This document shows positions 15,565-24,043 of a DNA stretch of 57,895 nucleotides, one piece after another (the first letter of the stretch is position 1; every line of letters starts with the position of its first letter). This DNA comes from Anaerobranca californiensis DSM 14826 (GTDB taxonomy: Bacteria > Bacillota > Proteinivoracia > Proteinivoracales > Proteinivoracaceae). Under the pieces are notes generated by a model. That model ran no database searches. It was not told where the DNA came from and was given only the letters and a program-made list of their open reading frames with translations. The DNA lies in contig NZ_FRAI01000012.1 of the NCBI RefSeq assembly GCF_900142275.1, positions 1 through 57,895 on the forward strand. The letters are read 5' to 3'. The translations under genes and the position numbers were made by a program.

Positions 15565-17271
15565 ATGCTTTATGGAATAGGAGCTTCTAAAGGAATTGCC
15601 ATGGCTCCTGTCCTCTTATTAAAAGAAGAGGAGCTAGTCATTCCTGAAAAATCTGTAGAAGATCTAGAAGGAGAAATTCAAAGGTTTAAAGAAGCTATTG
15701 AAAAATCTAAAACTCAACTAGAGAAAGTAAAAGATTTAGCAGAACAAAAAATGGGCAAAGATAAAGCTGAAATTTTTGCTGCCCATCTATTAGTATTAGC
15801 TGATCCAGAATTAATAAATAATGTAGAAAATGGAATTAAATCAGAAAAGAAAAACGCAGAATTTATTCTGGATAAAACGGTAAAAACCTTTGTTCAAATC
15901 TTTGAGTCTATGGATAATGAATACATGAAAGAAAGGGCTGCCGATATCAAAGATGTGGGGACAAGGGTACTGAAGAATCTAATGGGAATTGAAATGGTCA
16001 ATATCAGCAAATTAGATAATGAAGTTATTATAGTAGCCCATGACTTAGCGCCTTCCGACACAGCACAAATGGATAAAGAAAAAGTATTAGGTTTTGTAAC
16101 TGACATCGGAGGTAGAACTTCCCATACAGCGATTATGGCAAGGAGCCTTGAGATTCCCGCAGTTGTAGGATTAGGAGATATCACTTTAAAAGTAAAAAAT
16201 GGCGATTACTTAATTATAGATGGGGATAAAGGCCATGTTTTAATAAATCCCGATGAAGAGACCATTGAAAAATATCGACAAGAAAAGCAAAGATATGAAG
16301 AGTATAGAGCTAGACTGTTACAACTAAAAGATTTACCTACAAAAACTAAAGATGGTAAACAAGTTGAATTAGCTGCCAATATAGGTACTCCTAAAGACTT
16401 AGCTGGAGTAATAAAAAATGGTGGTGAAGGAATCGGACTTTACCGTACAGAATTTTTATACATGGATAGAACTTCACTACCTACAGAAGAAGAACAATTT
16501 GAAGCCTATAAAACTGTCCTTGAAGGAATGGAAGGAAAACCAGTAGTTATTAGAACATTGGATATAGGTGGGGATAAGGAAATCCCATATCTAAATTTAC
16601 CTAAAGAAATGAATCCCTTCCTAGGCTATAGAGCTTTAAGGATATGTTTAGACAAAAAAGAAATTTTTAAAACCCAATTAAGGGCTTTGCTCCGGGCTTC
16701 AGTTTACGGTAATTTAAAAATTATGTATCCTATGGTATCAGCTTTAGAAGAAGTTAGACAAGCCAATGAAGTCTTAGAGGAAGTAAAAAGGGAATTAGAT
16801 AATGAAGGTATACCATACAGTAAAAACTTTGAAGTAGGGATAATGATTGAAATACCTACAGCAGCTTTAATTAGTGATATTTTAGCTAAGGAAGTAGATT
16901 TCTTTAGTATTGGAACCAACGATTTAATCCAATACTCCACTGCTGTAGATAGGATGAACCAAACAATCGCCCATTTATATTCACCATATCATCCAGGGGT
17001 ATTAAGGATGATCAAAATGGTAATTGACAACGGCCACAAAGAAGGTATCTGGGTAGGTATGTGTGGAGAGGCTGCTGGAGAGTTACCATTAATCCCACTA
17101 TTTTTAGGTATGGGATTAGATGAATTTTCCATGAGTGCCACTTCTATTTTACCGGCTAGAGAACTTATTTCTAAATTAACTCTAGATCAAGTTAAGGAAA
17201 TAGCTGAAAAAGCCCTTTCTTTATCAACGGCAGCAGAAATTGAACAATATTTAAAATCTATAGTAGAATAG
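15565..17271 (+). CDS. ptsI: PTS enzyme I (phosphoenolpyruvate-protein phosphotransferase)
   Basis: Soluble enzyme that takes phosphate from phosphoenolpyruvate and gives it to HPr. The phospho-histidine is His187 in GGRTSHTAI; the PEP-binding domain follows with GIGLYRTEFLY, IGTNDLIQY and the active cysteine in WVGMCGE. Its 568 residues and domain order are normal. It forms an operon with ptsH and ends at a strong terminator. No sugar-specific EII gene lies nearby. Confidence 0.98.
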   Translation: MLYGIGASKGIAMAPVLLLKEEELVIPEKSVEDLEGEIQRFKEAIEKSKTQLEKVKDLAEQKMGKDKAEIFAAHLLVLADPELINNVENGIKSEKKNAEFILDKTVKTFVQIFESMDNEYMKERAADIKDVGTRVLKNLMGIEMVNISKLDNEVIIVAHDLAPSDTAQMDKEKVLGFVTDIGGRTSHTAIMARSLEIPAVVGLGDITLKVKNGDYLIIDGDKGHVLINPDEETIEKYRQEKQRYEEYRARLLQLKDLPTKTKDGKQVELAANIGTPKDLAGVIKNGGEGIGLYRTEFLYMDRTSLPTEEEQFEAYKTVLEGMEGKPVVIRTLDIGGDKEIPYLNLPKEMNPFLGYRALRICLDKKEIFKTQLRALLRASVYGNLKIMYPMVSALEEVRQANEVLEEVKRELDNEGIPYSKNFEVGIMIEIPTAALISDILAKEVDFFSIGTNDLIQYSTAVDRMNQTIAHLYSPYHPGVLRMIKMVIDNGHKEGIWVGMCGEAAGELPLIPLFLGMGLDEFSMSATSILPARELISKLTLDQVKEIAEKALSLSTAAEIEQYLKSIVE

Positions 17272-17281
17272 TTTTTAGATT

Positions 17282-17322
17282 AAAAAATAACCCCAAAATT
17301 TAAAATTTGGGGTTATTTTTTT
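17282..17322. terminator. Bidirectional terminator between ptsI and the minus-strand repair pair
   Basis: AATAACCCCAAAATTT and AAATTTGGGGTTATT form a long stem with A and T runs on both sides. It overlaps the last codons of the minus-strand gene. Confidence 0.88.
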
Positions 17323-18062
17323 GAAAGGATTATTTCACCTTCTGTTAACCAATGCCAGTATTTTTTGGGAATATTTTTCTGCACATATTTAATATTCTTT
17401 CTTTCCTCAATGTATTGGGAATTATAATATTCTTTCCAAACTTTATGGAATTGATCTTTAGTAATTTTTTCTAAGTATTTTTTGCCATCTTCCACTGAAA
17501 AAGTATTATCTTTATTTAACACTAAAGCTTTGTCTTGCAGTACTAAACCTAAACTGTAAGATGGGTACCTTTTTCTAAAATTGATGAGAATTAAATCTGC
17601 CGTTTGGTGTTCTAATAAAGCAGTTCCAATGAGAAAATCTTTTTCTATTGGCACAAAACGTATGAATCCTACCATTTTATGAATTTCCCTAGCAACTATC
17701 CCTTTCCGTTTTTCTAAAGTTTTACCAACATCTGTAATTCCTGTTAACCAAACCTTTAAAGGCATATTTAGAACTTCCACAATTCCTTGGAGAATTAAAG
17801 GATATTTATCTTCACCTTTATGTCTTAAATTTAAAAAAATAAGTTTAAGAAACTCATCTTGCAGGAGTTCTTTCTTTTTTTGAGGGAACCCTTTATTTAA
17901 AGATAAAATTTCAGACCAAGGAATTTGGGAGACGGGGATCTTTTCGTGGATAAAAAGGGAGTGTTCTTCTTCTTTTTGATAAATAGGCAAGTTTTTAGTA
18001 TGGCAGTAGAGGAAACCTGCTTTTAAGATGTCATTAACGGTGTTACTATAAGTATAAATCAT
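17313..18062 (-). CDS. TIGR03915-type putative DNA repair protein
   Basis: A 249-residue protein of the family that accompanies a radical SAM protein and is annotated as probable DNA metabolism protein; the biochemical function is unproven. Recognisable parts are the N-terminal YTYSNTVNDILKAG region, a REIHKMVGFIRF segment and a RKRYPSYSLGLVLQDK stretch, with a C-terminal WHWLTEGE. It overlaps its partner by four bases (ATGA), so the two are translationally coupled. The call relies on the pairing as much as on the sequence. Confidence 0.75.
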   Translation of the reverse strand: MIYTYSNTVNDILKAGFLYCHTKNLPIYQKEEEHSLFIHEKIPVSQIPWSEILSLNKGFPQKKKELLQDEFLKLIFLNLRHKGEDKYPLILQGIVEVLNMPLKVWLTGITDVGKTLEKRKGIVAREIHKMVGFIRFVPIEKDFLIGTALLEHQTADLILINFRKRYPSYSLGLVLQDKALVLNKDNTFSVEDGKKYLEKITKDQFHKVWKEYYNSQYIEERKNIKYVQKNIPKKYWHWLTEGEIILSKK

Positions 18063-19246
18063 TCCTTATCACCTTCTAAGAAATCCCAACTAAGCTGAAT
18101 TGGTTCTGTTTTTTTACTTACTAAACTATCGATATCCCCATAACACTTTCCTTGGAATGTTAGAAAAGGTAAAGCCCGCTTTAAAACTACCCCTAGATTT
18201 TTTAGCATTTGTGGATTGGTTATAGCAAACTCCCTTCTAAGGGTTAAAATTCTTTTAGCGCTAATAGGTCCAATTCCCGGCACCTTCAACAATTCTTTTA
18301 TAGGTGCTTTATTTATTTCTATAGGAAATAAATGGAGGTTATTTAAGGCAAAGGCTAATTTGGGGTCTAAATCATCGGGCAAATAGCCATTTTTGAAGGG
18401 TAAATCTTCTAATTTAAAGCCATAAAGTCTTAAGAGAAAATCACTTTGATAAAGGCGGTTTTCCCTAGTTAAAGGAGTCTGTTTTTCCTTTTCTAAAGGA
18501 GTATTTGCTATTGGAGAAAAAGCTGAAAAATAGGCCCTTTTAACTTTGAAATTTTGGTATAGATTATTAACTCTATTTAATATGTCTACATCCTTTTCTC
18601 CGGCAGCTCCTACGATAAACTGGGTAGTTTGGGTAATATTATATTTATGGAGGTATTTTTTAATAGTCGCCATAGGAGTTAAAATATCTTTTTGGTAAGA
18701 TTTAGCTAAACTTAGTTTATTTAAAAATTTTTCATCAGGGGTTTCACAATTTATTGAAACTCTATTAGCCAACTTACATGCAGTTTCGATGTGTTCATCT
18801 TTAGCACCGGGAAGGATTTTTAAATGAATGTAACCATTATATTGATATTTATAACGGAGAATTTCTACTGTCTTTATTAAATCATCCATAGTCGAATCGG
18901 TGTCATTTTTAATACCAGAACTTAAAAAAAGTCCTTCTACATAATTTCGTTGATAAAATTCAATAAAAACCTTTGCTAGTTCTTCAGGGTAAAAGCTAGT
19001 CCTTTTAATATCCCTATCTTTTCTGTTAGGACAGTAAAGGCAATCCTTTTGGCAATAATTTGTCAGCAAAACTTTAAGTAGGGAAATACAGCGACCATCG
19101 GGGGTAAAGGAATGACAAATACCATGGACTGTTGTCCTTCCTAAGCCAAAAGGAGAAAATTTTTTGGTATTAGGTGTGGAAGTTGAGGCACAGACATCGT
19201 ACTTAGCAGCAGTCCCTAATATAATTAGTTTTTCGTAACTGTCCAT
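18059..19246 (-). CDS. Putative DNA modification/repair radical SAM protein (TIGR03916 type)
   Basis: Radical SAM enzyme of 395 residues. The 4Fe-4S motif is CQKDCLYC (CxxxCxxC), preceded by the family start KLIILGTAAKYDVCAS and followed by ETPDEKFLNKLS and QTTQFIVGAAGE. A helix-hairpin-helix element near the end (LLKVPGIGPISAKRILTLR) suggests DNA contact. ATG 19246 is chosen because AGGTGGTG lies just upstream; the longer frame to 19330 has no ribosome site. Family knowledge places it with a TIGR03915 protein, as here. The substrate is not known. Confidence 0.85.
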   Translation of the reverse strand: MDSYEKLIILGTAAKYDVCASTSTPNTKKFSPFGLGRTTVHGICHSFTPDGRCISLLKVLLTNYCQKDCLYCPNRKDRDIKRTSFYPEELAKVFIEFYQRNYVEGLFLSSGIKNDTDSTMDDLIKTVEILRYKYQYNGYIHLKILPGAKDEHIETACKLANRVSINCETPDEKFLNKLSLAKSYQKDILTPMATIKKYLHKYNITQTTQFIVGAAGEKDVDILNRVNNLYQNFKVKRAYFSAFSPIANTPLEKEKQTPLTRENRLYQSDFLLRLYGFKLEDLPFKNGYLPDDLDPKLAFALNNLHLFPIEINKAPIKELLKVPGIGPISAKRILTLRREFAITNPQMLKNLGVVLKRALPFLTFQGKCYGDIDSLVSKKTEPIQLSWDFLEGDKE

Positions 19247-19359
19247 GGAATCACCACCTAAAAATTTCTTTATAGATATTATATAGTAAACCAAAGGGAA
19301 AATCAAACATTTGTTCTGTTGATATGGCAATTAAGCTACATCTTTTTTTATTTACCTAG

Positions 19360-19388
19360 TTGATTTTTTCTTAGTATTAGCATATAAT
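19360..19388 (+). promoter_or_regulatory. Promoter of the ArsR-type regulator
   Basis: TTGATT (19360-19365) and TATAAT (19383-19388) are spaced 17 bases. The -10 is immediately followed by an inverted repeat. Confidence 0.75.
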
Positions 19389-19410
19389 TATATTAGAATT
19401 TCCTAATATA
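19389..19410. promoter_or_regulatory. Likely ArsR-family operator
   Basis: TATATTAG and CTAATATA are perfect 8-base arms with a 6-base spacer (AATTTC). The repeat abuts the -10 and covers the expected transcription start. This is the usual place for autoregulation by an ArsR-family repressor; the link is inferred. Confidence 0.65.
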
Positions 19411-19429
19411 GTTGAGGTGAATCTAATCT

Positions 19430-19729
19430 ATGGAACTTTTACAAATACAAGTAAAATTCTTTAAAGCACTAGCCCATCCCATACGCCTTAAAATACTAGA
19501 AAAATTAGCCAAAGGACCTTTATGTGTCTGTGAACTCAATGAAGATATAGAATTTTCCCAAGGGAATTTGTCCCAGCATTTAAAAATATTAAAGGATGCC
19601 TATATAATAGATAACAGAAAAGAAGGGTTGAAAGTATTTTACTTTATCAGGGATGAAAAGGTGCTAGCTGTTATGGGAGAAAGTAAAGATATTATTAAAA
19701 GTTTTTATGAAAATATTAGTAAGGCCTAA
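19430..19729 (+). CDS. ArsR family metalloregulator
   Basis: Winged-helix repressor of 99 residues that releases DNA on binding a metal or metalloid. It has the ArsR core: ALAHPIRLKILEKL, then LCVCEL, whose cysteine pair is the As/Sb-type sensing site in helix 3, then the recognition helix FSQGNLSQHLKIL and a wing with GLKVFYFI. It lies behind its own palindrome and ahead of a redox protein and a permease, so it probably senses arsenic-like thiophilic ions or organoarsenicals. The ligand is inferred. Confidence 0.88.
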   Translation: MELLQIQVKFFKALAHPIRLKILEKLAKGPLCVCELNEDIEFSQGNLSQHLKILKDAYIIDNRKEGLKVFYFIRDEKVLAVMGESKDIIKSFYENISKA

Positions 19730-19774
19730 ATCACCCATTTGGTGATTTAAATACAAATTTTAGGAGGTATTTCT

Positions 19775-20005
19775 ATGGTTATTAAAGTATTAGGCTCAGG
19801 TTGTTTAAAGTGTAATAAGTTGGAGGAGGCAGCAAGAAAAGCAGTTGAAGAGTTAGGGATTGATGCTAAAATCGAAAAAGTTCAAGATTTCAAAGATATT
19901 ATGGCCTATGGAGTTATGCAAACCCCTGCCTTGGTAGTAAATGAACAAGTAAAGGTTATGGGTAAAGTTCCTTCAGTTGAAGAAATAAAAAAATTATTAA
20001 AATAA
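19775..20005 (+). CDS. Small thioredoxin-like protein
   Basis: Seventy-six residues with a compact thioredoxin fold. The CxxC redox motif is CLKC in GSGCLKCNKLE near residues 9-12, and the cis-proline segment is MQTPALVVN. It resembles the MTH895/TM0996 type of small redoxins that usually accompany ArsP-like permeases. GGAGG precedes ATG. Sitting between the regulator and the permease, it may reduce or shuttle the transported species, which is an inference. Confidence 0.85.
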   Translation: MVIKVLGSGCLKCNKLEEAARKAVEELGIDAKIEKVQDFKDIMAYGVMQTPALVVNEQVKVMGKVPSVEEIKKLLK

Positions 20006-20006
20006 G

Positions 20007-20030
20007 AAAGAGCCTTAGGGCTCTTTATAT
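20007..20030 (+). terminator. Weak hairpin between the redoxin and permease genes
   Basis: AAAGAGCC and GGCTCTTT pair around a short loop, followed by only ATAT. Probably an attenuating or mRNA-stabilising element rather than a full stop, since the permease follows 22 bases later. Confidence 0.5.
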
Positions 20031-20051
20031 CAATGAAAAGAGGTGCAAATA

Positions 20052-21212
20052 ATGACTGGAGATAGAAGAAAATTATTGATAATAATTGGAGTTTTTCTCA
20101 TAGCTTATTTTTTACCAGTAGATAGTCCAAGATTGCAGGGTGCAATTATTGAAGCTGTCTACATGGTAAATGATTATGCCAGAGAGCATGTCCTTCTTTG
20201 CCTAATCCCCGCCTTTTTTATAGCAGGGGGAATTTCTATTTTTATTTCTCAAGGGGCAGTTTTAAAATATTTTGGTGCAAAGGCAAATAAATTTTTATCT
20301 TATACCGTTGCAGCTGTTTCCGGTACTATCCTAGCGGTATGTTCCTGTACTATTTTACCCCTTTTTGCCGGTATATACAAAAGGGGAGCAGGTATAGGCC
20401 CCGCTACCGCCTTTCTTTATTCTGGTCCTGCGATAAATGTCATGGCTATTATTGTTACTGCCCGGGTTTTAGGTCCGGAAATGGGTATTGCCAGGGCAGT
20501 GGCAGCAATTCTCTTTAGTGTTATCATAGGTCTTATTATGCACTTAATTTATCGGAATGAGGAAAATGAAGGGGGAGACCTATTTATCCCTGAAGAAGAG
20601 GAAAGTCGTCCCCTTTGGAAAAATGCCTTGTACTTTGCTGCAATGATAGGTATTTTGGTTTTTGCCAATTGGGGTAGACCCATAGAAGATAGTGGAATTT
20701 GGGCGTGGATATTTAATGCTAAATGGATATTAACGGGGATATTTGCATTATTACTACTATACATTATAGTTAGTTGGTTCCAAAAGGATGAGTTAAAAGC
20801 ATGGGTAGATTCAACTTGGGATTTTGCTAAACAAATTCTGCCACTACTTTTCGGTGGAGTACTAATAGCCGGTCTGTTATTAGGGAGACCAGGTTTCGAA
20901 GGTTTAATACCATCACAGTGGGTAGAAACTTTAGTAGGCGGAAATTCTATAGGAGCTAACTTTTTCGCCTCTTTAGCAGGAGCATTTATGTATTTTGCCA
21001 CCTTAACAGAAGTTCCAATTTTACAAGGTCTTATGGGGGCAGGTATGGGTAAAGGCCCAGCTTTAGCTTTACTCCTTGCCGGACCTGCATTATCTTTACC
21101 TAATATGTTGGTAATCAGAAGTGTTATGGGAACTAAAAAAACAGTAGTTTTTGTAGCTTTAGTAGTAATAATGGCGACAATCGCTGGCTTGATTTTTGGA
21201 ACATTTTTTTAA
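20052..21212 (+). CDS. Permease of the ArsP/DUF318 type
   Basis: Integral membrane protein of 386 residues with about eight to ten helices. The family motif is SGTILAVCSCTILPLFAG, with a conserved cysteine pair, followed by GPATAFLYSGPAIN; a similar repeat appears in the second half (TEVPILQGLMGAGM, LLLAGPALSLPN). Related ArsP proteins export trivalent organoarsenicals. ATG 20052 has AAGAGGTG at a good distance, unlike GTG 20043 inside it. It is the third gene of the ArsR-controlled cluster. Confidence 0.85.
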   Translation: MTGDRRKLLIIIGVFLIAYFLPVDSPRLQGAIIEAVYMVNDYAREHVLLCLIPAFFIAGGISIFISQGAVLKYFGAKANKFLSYTVAAVSGTILAVCSCTILPLFAGIYKRGAGIGPATAFLYSGPAINVMAIIVTARVLGPEMGIARAVAAILFSVIIGLIMHLIYRNEENEGGDLFIPEEEESRPLWKNALYFAAMIGILVFANWGRPIEDSGIWAWIFNAKWILTGIFALLLLYIIVSWFQKDELKAWVDSTWDFAKQILPLLFGGVLIAGLLLGRPGFEGLIPSQWVETLVGGNSIGANFFASLAGAFMYFATLTEVPILQGLMGAGMGKGPALALLLAGPALSLPNMLVIRSVMGTKKTVVFVALVVIMATIAGLIFGTFF

Positions 21213-21218
21213 AATGTA

Positions 21219-21247
21219 GAGGAAGGGAAACCTTCCTCATTTTTTTC
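21219..21247 (+). terminator. Terminator after the permease gene
   Basis: GAGGAAGG, loop GAAA, CCTTCCTC, then A followed by seven T. Confidence 0.9.
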
Positions 21248-21307
21248 TTGTCCCATTAACTTAATAATGTTAAAATAATAGTATAATTTTGTAAAGGAGG
21301 TAAGATT

Positions 21308-22906
21308 TTGATACGCAAAACATTAAGAGTACTACTAGTGTTTCTCTTAATTTTTGCCATTGTGGGATGTACCAGTGATAAGGAAGGTCAGCAAGAGACC
21401 TATAAGAATATAGATGACACTGTAACCCATGGCCAAAATTACGATGGTAGTTTTAGTCGAGAGGGTATTGAAGAAATAAGTTTTGAAAATGGAGTTTTTT
21501 ATCAAATATTTGTTTACAATTTCCGGGATTCAACGGGAGATGGAATAGGGGATTTAGGTGGGATAATCGAAAGTTTAGATTACATCGAAAGTTTAGGGGT
21601 AAATGGTATTTGGTTAACCCCCATAACCCATGGAGCAAGTTATCATAAGTATGATGTCGTTGACTATTATGCTGTAGATCCTGAATTTGGAACGATGGAA
21701 GACTTTGAAGAATTAATATCACAAGCCCATAAGCGTGGAATCAAAGTCATCATCGATTTAGTAATAAATCACACATCAGACCGGCACCCATGGTTTAAAG
21801 CGGCGGCATCAGACCCTAACAGCAAATACAGAGACTATTATATTTGGGCAAATCATGATGATCCTAGGCCTGGCAGTGGTTGGAGACATTTAAGTGGAAC
21901 TACTTGGTTTTACCTTGGCCATTTCTGGGAAAGGATGCCGGACTTAAATTTTGACAATCCAGCTGTCAGAGAAGAAGTAAAGAGGATTGCAAAATTTTGG
22001 TTAGATAAAGGGGTTGATGGATTTAGATTAGATGCTGCTAAACACCTTTATGCAGATCCCGCCAAAAACCATCAATTCTGGAATGAGTTTTACCAATACT
22101 TAACTACATTAAAAGAAGATGTTTATTTAGTAGGGGAAATTTGGGATGCCCCAGAAGTAATCGCCCCTTATTTCGCCAATGGGTTAAATGCCAATTTTAA
22201 TTTCCAAATCGGTGGAAGGGTAGCATCATCCATTAATTCCGGTGTAGACAATTTAGGTAGGGAACTAGCTAGAATTTATGCTATTTACCGCCAACACAAT
22301 CCCCATTTTATTGATGCACCATTTTTATCAAATCACGATACCAGAAGAATAATGAGTGAATTTGACTACGATTTTGATAAAATGAAAATGGCCGCTAATG
22401 TTTTGTTGAGTTTACCCGGTGACCCGTATATTTTCGCCGGTGAAGAAATAGGTATGATCAGTAATGATAACCATATGGATATAAGGGAGCCCTTTAAGTG
22501 GTATAAAGATACTGGTCCTGGTCAAACTACTTGGAGGGAAAATGCCTTTAACAGTACGGAAAAGTGGTCACCTTCTGTGGAAGAACAAGATAATGATCCT
22601 GATTCCCTGTTAAATCATTTTAGGAAAATGGTAAGCTTTAGAAACAGCCATTCTCCATTGAGATATGGCAATGACTTTCAGTTGGTGGAAAATAACAACC
22701 TTACGGTACTTACATTTATCAGGGAATATCAGGGAGAAAGGGTATTAGTTGTCCACAACTTTTATAATCAACCACAGACAATTACAATAACCGTTGAAGG
22801 GACTTTCACAAACTTTAAAAGCACAAAATCTGGTGCAAGTTTTAACCAAAGGGGTAATGAAATAACAATAACCATTCCTTCCCTTTCATCAATGTTCATT
22901 TTTTAA
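21308..22906 (+). CDS. Alpha-amylase family lipoprotein (GH13)
   Basis: Membrane-anchored secreted glycosidase that cleaves alpha-glucan chains, 532 residues. A lipoprotein signal ends in FAIVGC. The GH13 regions are all visible: DLVINHT, then GFRLDAAKH with the nucleophile Asp, LVGEIWD with the acid Glu, and LSNHDTRR. The C-terminal beta domain follows. The start is TTG 21308, seven bases after AAGGAGG. It is a single-gene unit between two terminators. Maltodextrin or starch degradation outside the cell is the likely role; the exact specificity is open. Confidence 0.93.
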   Translation: MIRKTLRVLLVFLLIFAIVGCTSDKEGQQETYKNIDDTVTHGQNYDGSFSREGIEEISFENGVFYQIFVYNFRDSTGDGIGDLGGIIESLDYIESLGVNGIWLTPITHGASYHKYDVVDYYAVDPEFGTMEDFEELISQAHKRGIKVIIDLVINHTSDRHPWFKAAASDPNSKYRDYYIWANHDDPRPGSGWRHLSGTTWFYLGHFWERMPDLNFDNPAVREEVKRIAKFWLDKGVDGFRLDAAKHLYADPAKNHQFWNEFYQYLTTLKEDVYLVGEIWDAPEVIAPYFANGLNANFNFQIGGRVASSINSGVDNLGRELARIYAIYRQHNPHFIDAPFLSNHDTRRIMSEFDYDFDKMKMAANVLLSLPGDPYIFAGEEIGMISNDNHMDIREPFKWYKDTGPGQTTWRENAFNSTEKWSPSVEEQDNDPDSLLNHFRKMVSFRNSHSPLRYGNDFQLVENNNLTVLTFIREYQGERVLVVHNFYNQPQTITITVEGTFTNFKSTKSGASFNQRGNEITITIPSLSSMFIF

Positions 22907-22925
22907 AGATAACGAGATAAAAGTT

Positions 22926-22960
22926 AAAGGTTTAATGTTGAGAGACATTAAACCTTTTCT
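22926..22960 (+). terminator. Terminator after the amylase gene
   Basis: AAAGGTTTAATG and CATTAAACCTTT form a perfect 12-base-pair stem around an 8-base loop, followed by TCTAATTTCTTT. Confidence 0.85.
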
Positions 22961-22992
22961 AATTTCTTTCATAGCTTCATAGCGTAAAATTA

Positions 22993-23021
22993 TTGTAATT
23001 TTTTTTTCTCTAGCATATAAT
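22993..23021 (+). promoter_or_regulatory. Promoter of the pantothenate operon
   Basis: TTGTAA (22993-22998) and TATAAT (23016-23021) are spaced 17 bases. Transcription would begin about 160 bases before the first gene, leaving a long structured leader. Confidence 0.75.
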
Positions 23022-23026
23022 TATAG

Positions 23027-23172
23027 ATGTAAGCTACCCTTTTAGGGAGCGAAACTTTTTTCTTAAAATTTTACAAGTACTGCTCTGATCCGTTAGGACC
23101 GAGACAGGTAATAATGCCCCTTAAATAAGGGTTTCTTTGCCTGTCTATCCCTAGGGATAGATTTTTTAGTTT
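23027..23172 (+). promoter_or_regulatory. Structured leader of the pantothenate genes, candidate pan-motif RNA
   Basis: Three hairpins can be drawn. The first pairs GCT-A-CCC with GGG-AGC, leaving a bulged A. The second pairs CTC..TCC with GGA..GAG around GTTA. The third pairs GACAGG with CCTGTC, enclosing CCCTT/AAGGG. A terminator palindrome (TCTATCCCTAGGGATAGA at 23144-23161, then six T) ends the leader and touches the third helix. A leader with its own terminator before panBCD fits the described pan motif, with its bulged adenines, but I cannot check the consensus. Confidence 0.6.
23144..23167 (+). terminator. Leader terminator (attenuator) upstream of the pantothenate genes
   Basis: TCTATCCCTAGGGATAGA is a perfect palindrome followed by six T, 17 bases before the first start codon. 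Its 5' arm shares two bases with the preceding GACAGG/CCTGTC helix. Confidence 0.75.
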
Positions 23173-23184
23173 AGGGGTGATTCG

Positions 23185-24042
23185 GTGAAAATAGTTTTTG
23201 TTGGTGCCGGTAAAGTTGGTACAGTCTTCGGTTGGTACCTTAAATCTAAAGGTTTAGATGTTTTAGGTTATTACAGCCGAACATTACAGTCAGCAAAGCA
23301 GGGGGCTTTTGAGACGGATAGTAGGGTACTATCTTTAGAAGATGTAGTCAATTTAGGGGAAATTATCTTTATAACTACATCTGATAATAGCATTAGAGAA
23401 GTTTGTCAGCAGATAGCAAAGGAATATGGTTTTAAGGGGGGACAAACCGTTGTCCATATGTCAGGGGGATTGGGTTCTGATATCCTTCGCCCTGCTAAAG
23501 AGCAAGGTGCTAATATTTTTTCCCTCCACCCTATGCAGGCCTTTGCTAATATAGAAAAAGCTAAAGAAGAAATTAAAAATACTTATTTCACCTTTGAAGG
23601 TGATGGAGATGAAAAACAGATCATTGAATTATTAGAGAAAATAGGTAACCCCTACACAAAAATAGATTGTAATAGTAAATCACTATACCATGCTGCTGCC
23701 TGTATAAGCTCAAACTACTTAGTTACTTTGACAAATATAGCAGTAGAAATCCTAGAAAATATTGGCTTTAAAGATAAAGAACCTTTAAAAGTCCTATTGC
23801 CTTTGATGAGAGGAACAATAGAAAATATTGAAAAATTAGGTGTTAAAGAGGCTTTAACAGGACCCATTGTCAGAGGGGATTATAATACAGTCAGGAAACA
23901 CATAGAAAGTCTTGAGGAATTAGAGGATATCGGAAAAATTTATAAATTATTAGGAAAAGAAACGGTTAAGTTAGCCCAAAAAAGGAATTTAACAGCAGAC
24001 CAAATAGAGTGTTTAAATAAAGTGTTTGAAGGGTGGGAATAA
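23185..24042 (+). CDS. DUF2520 Rossmann-fold dehydrogenase-like protein (ketopantoate reductase candidate)
   Basis: A 285-residue NAD(P)-binding protein. It begins with the Rossmann motif GAGKVGT, then has the [10 protein letters not shown] and [11 protein letters not shown] segments and the SLHPMQAFA stretch of the DUF2520 family. The C-terminal half is helical with [13 protein letters not shown], like 6-phosphogluconate-type dehydrogenases. It is first in an operon with panB, panC and panD but without a classical panE, so it may be the ketopantoate reductase; that is inferred from position. GTG 23185 follows GGGGTGA. Confidence 0.82.
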   Translation: MKIVFVGAGKVGTVFGWYLKSKGLDVLGYYSRTLQSAKQGAFETDSRVLSLEDVVNLGEIIFITTSDNSIREVCQQIAKEYGFKGGQTVVHMSGGLGSDILRPAKEQGANIFSLHPMQAFANIEKAKEEIKNTYFTFEGDGDEKQIIELLEKIGNPYTKIDCNSKSLYHAAACISSNYLVTLTNIAVEILENIGFKDKEPLKVLLPLMRGTIENIEKLGVKEALTGPIVRGDYNTVRKHIESLEELEDIGKIYKLLGKETVKLAQKRNLTADQIECLNKVFEGWE

Positions 24043-24043
24043 A

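Noticed and set aside
20549-21001. A 150-residue minus-strand frame
   Set aside because: It is antisense to the permease gene and has no ribosome site or recognisable domain.
23027-23172. T-box or SAM riboswitch upstream of the pantothenate genes
   Set aside because: The T-box AGGGTGGNACCGCG core and the SAM-I conserved blocks are absent.
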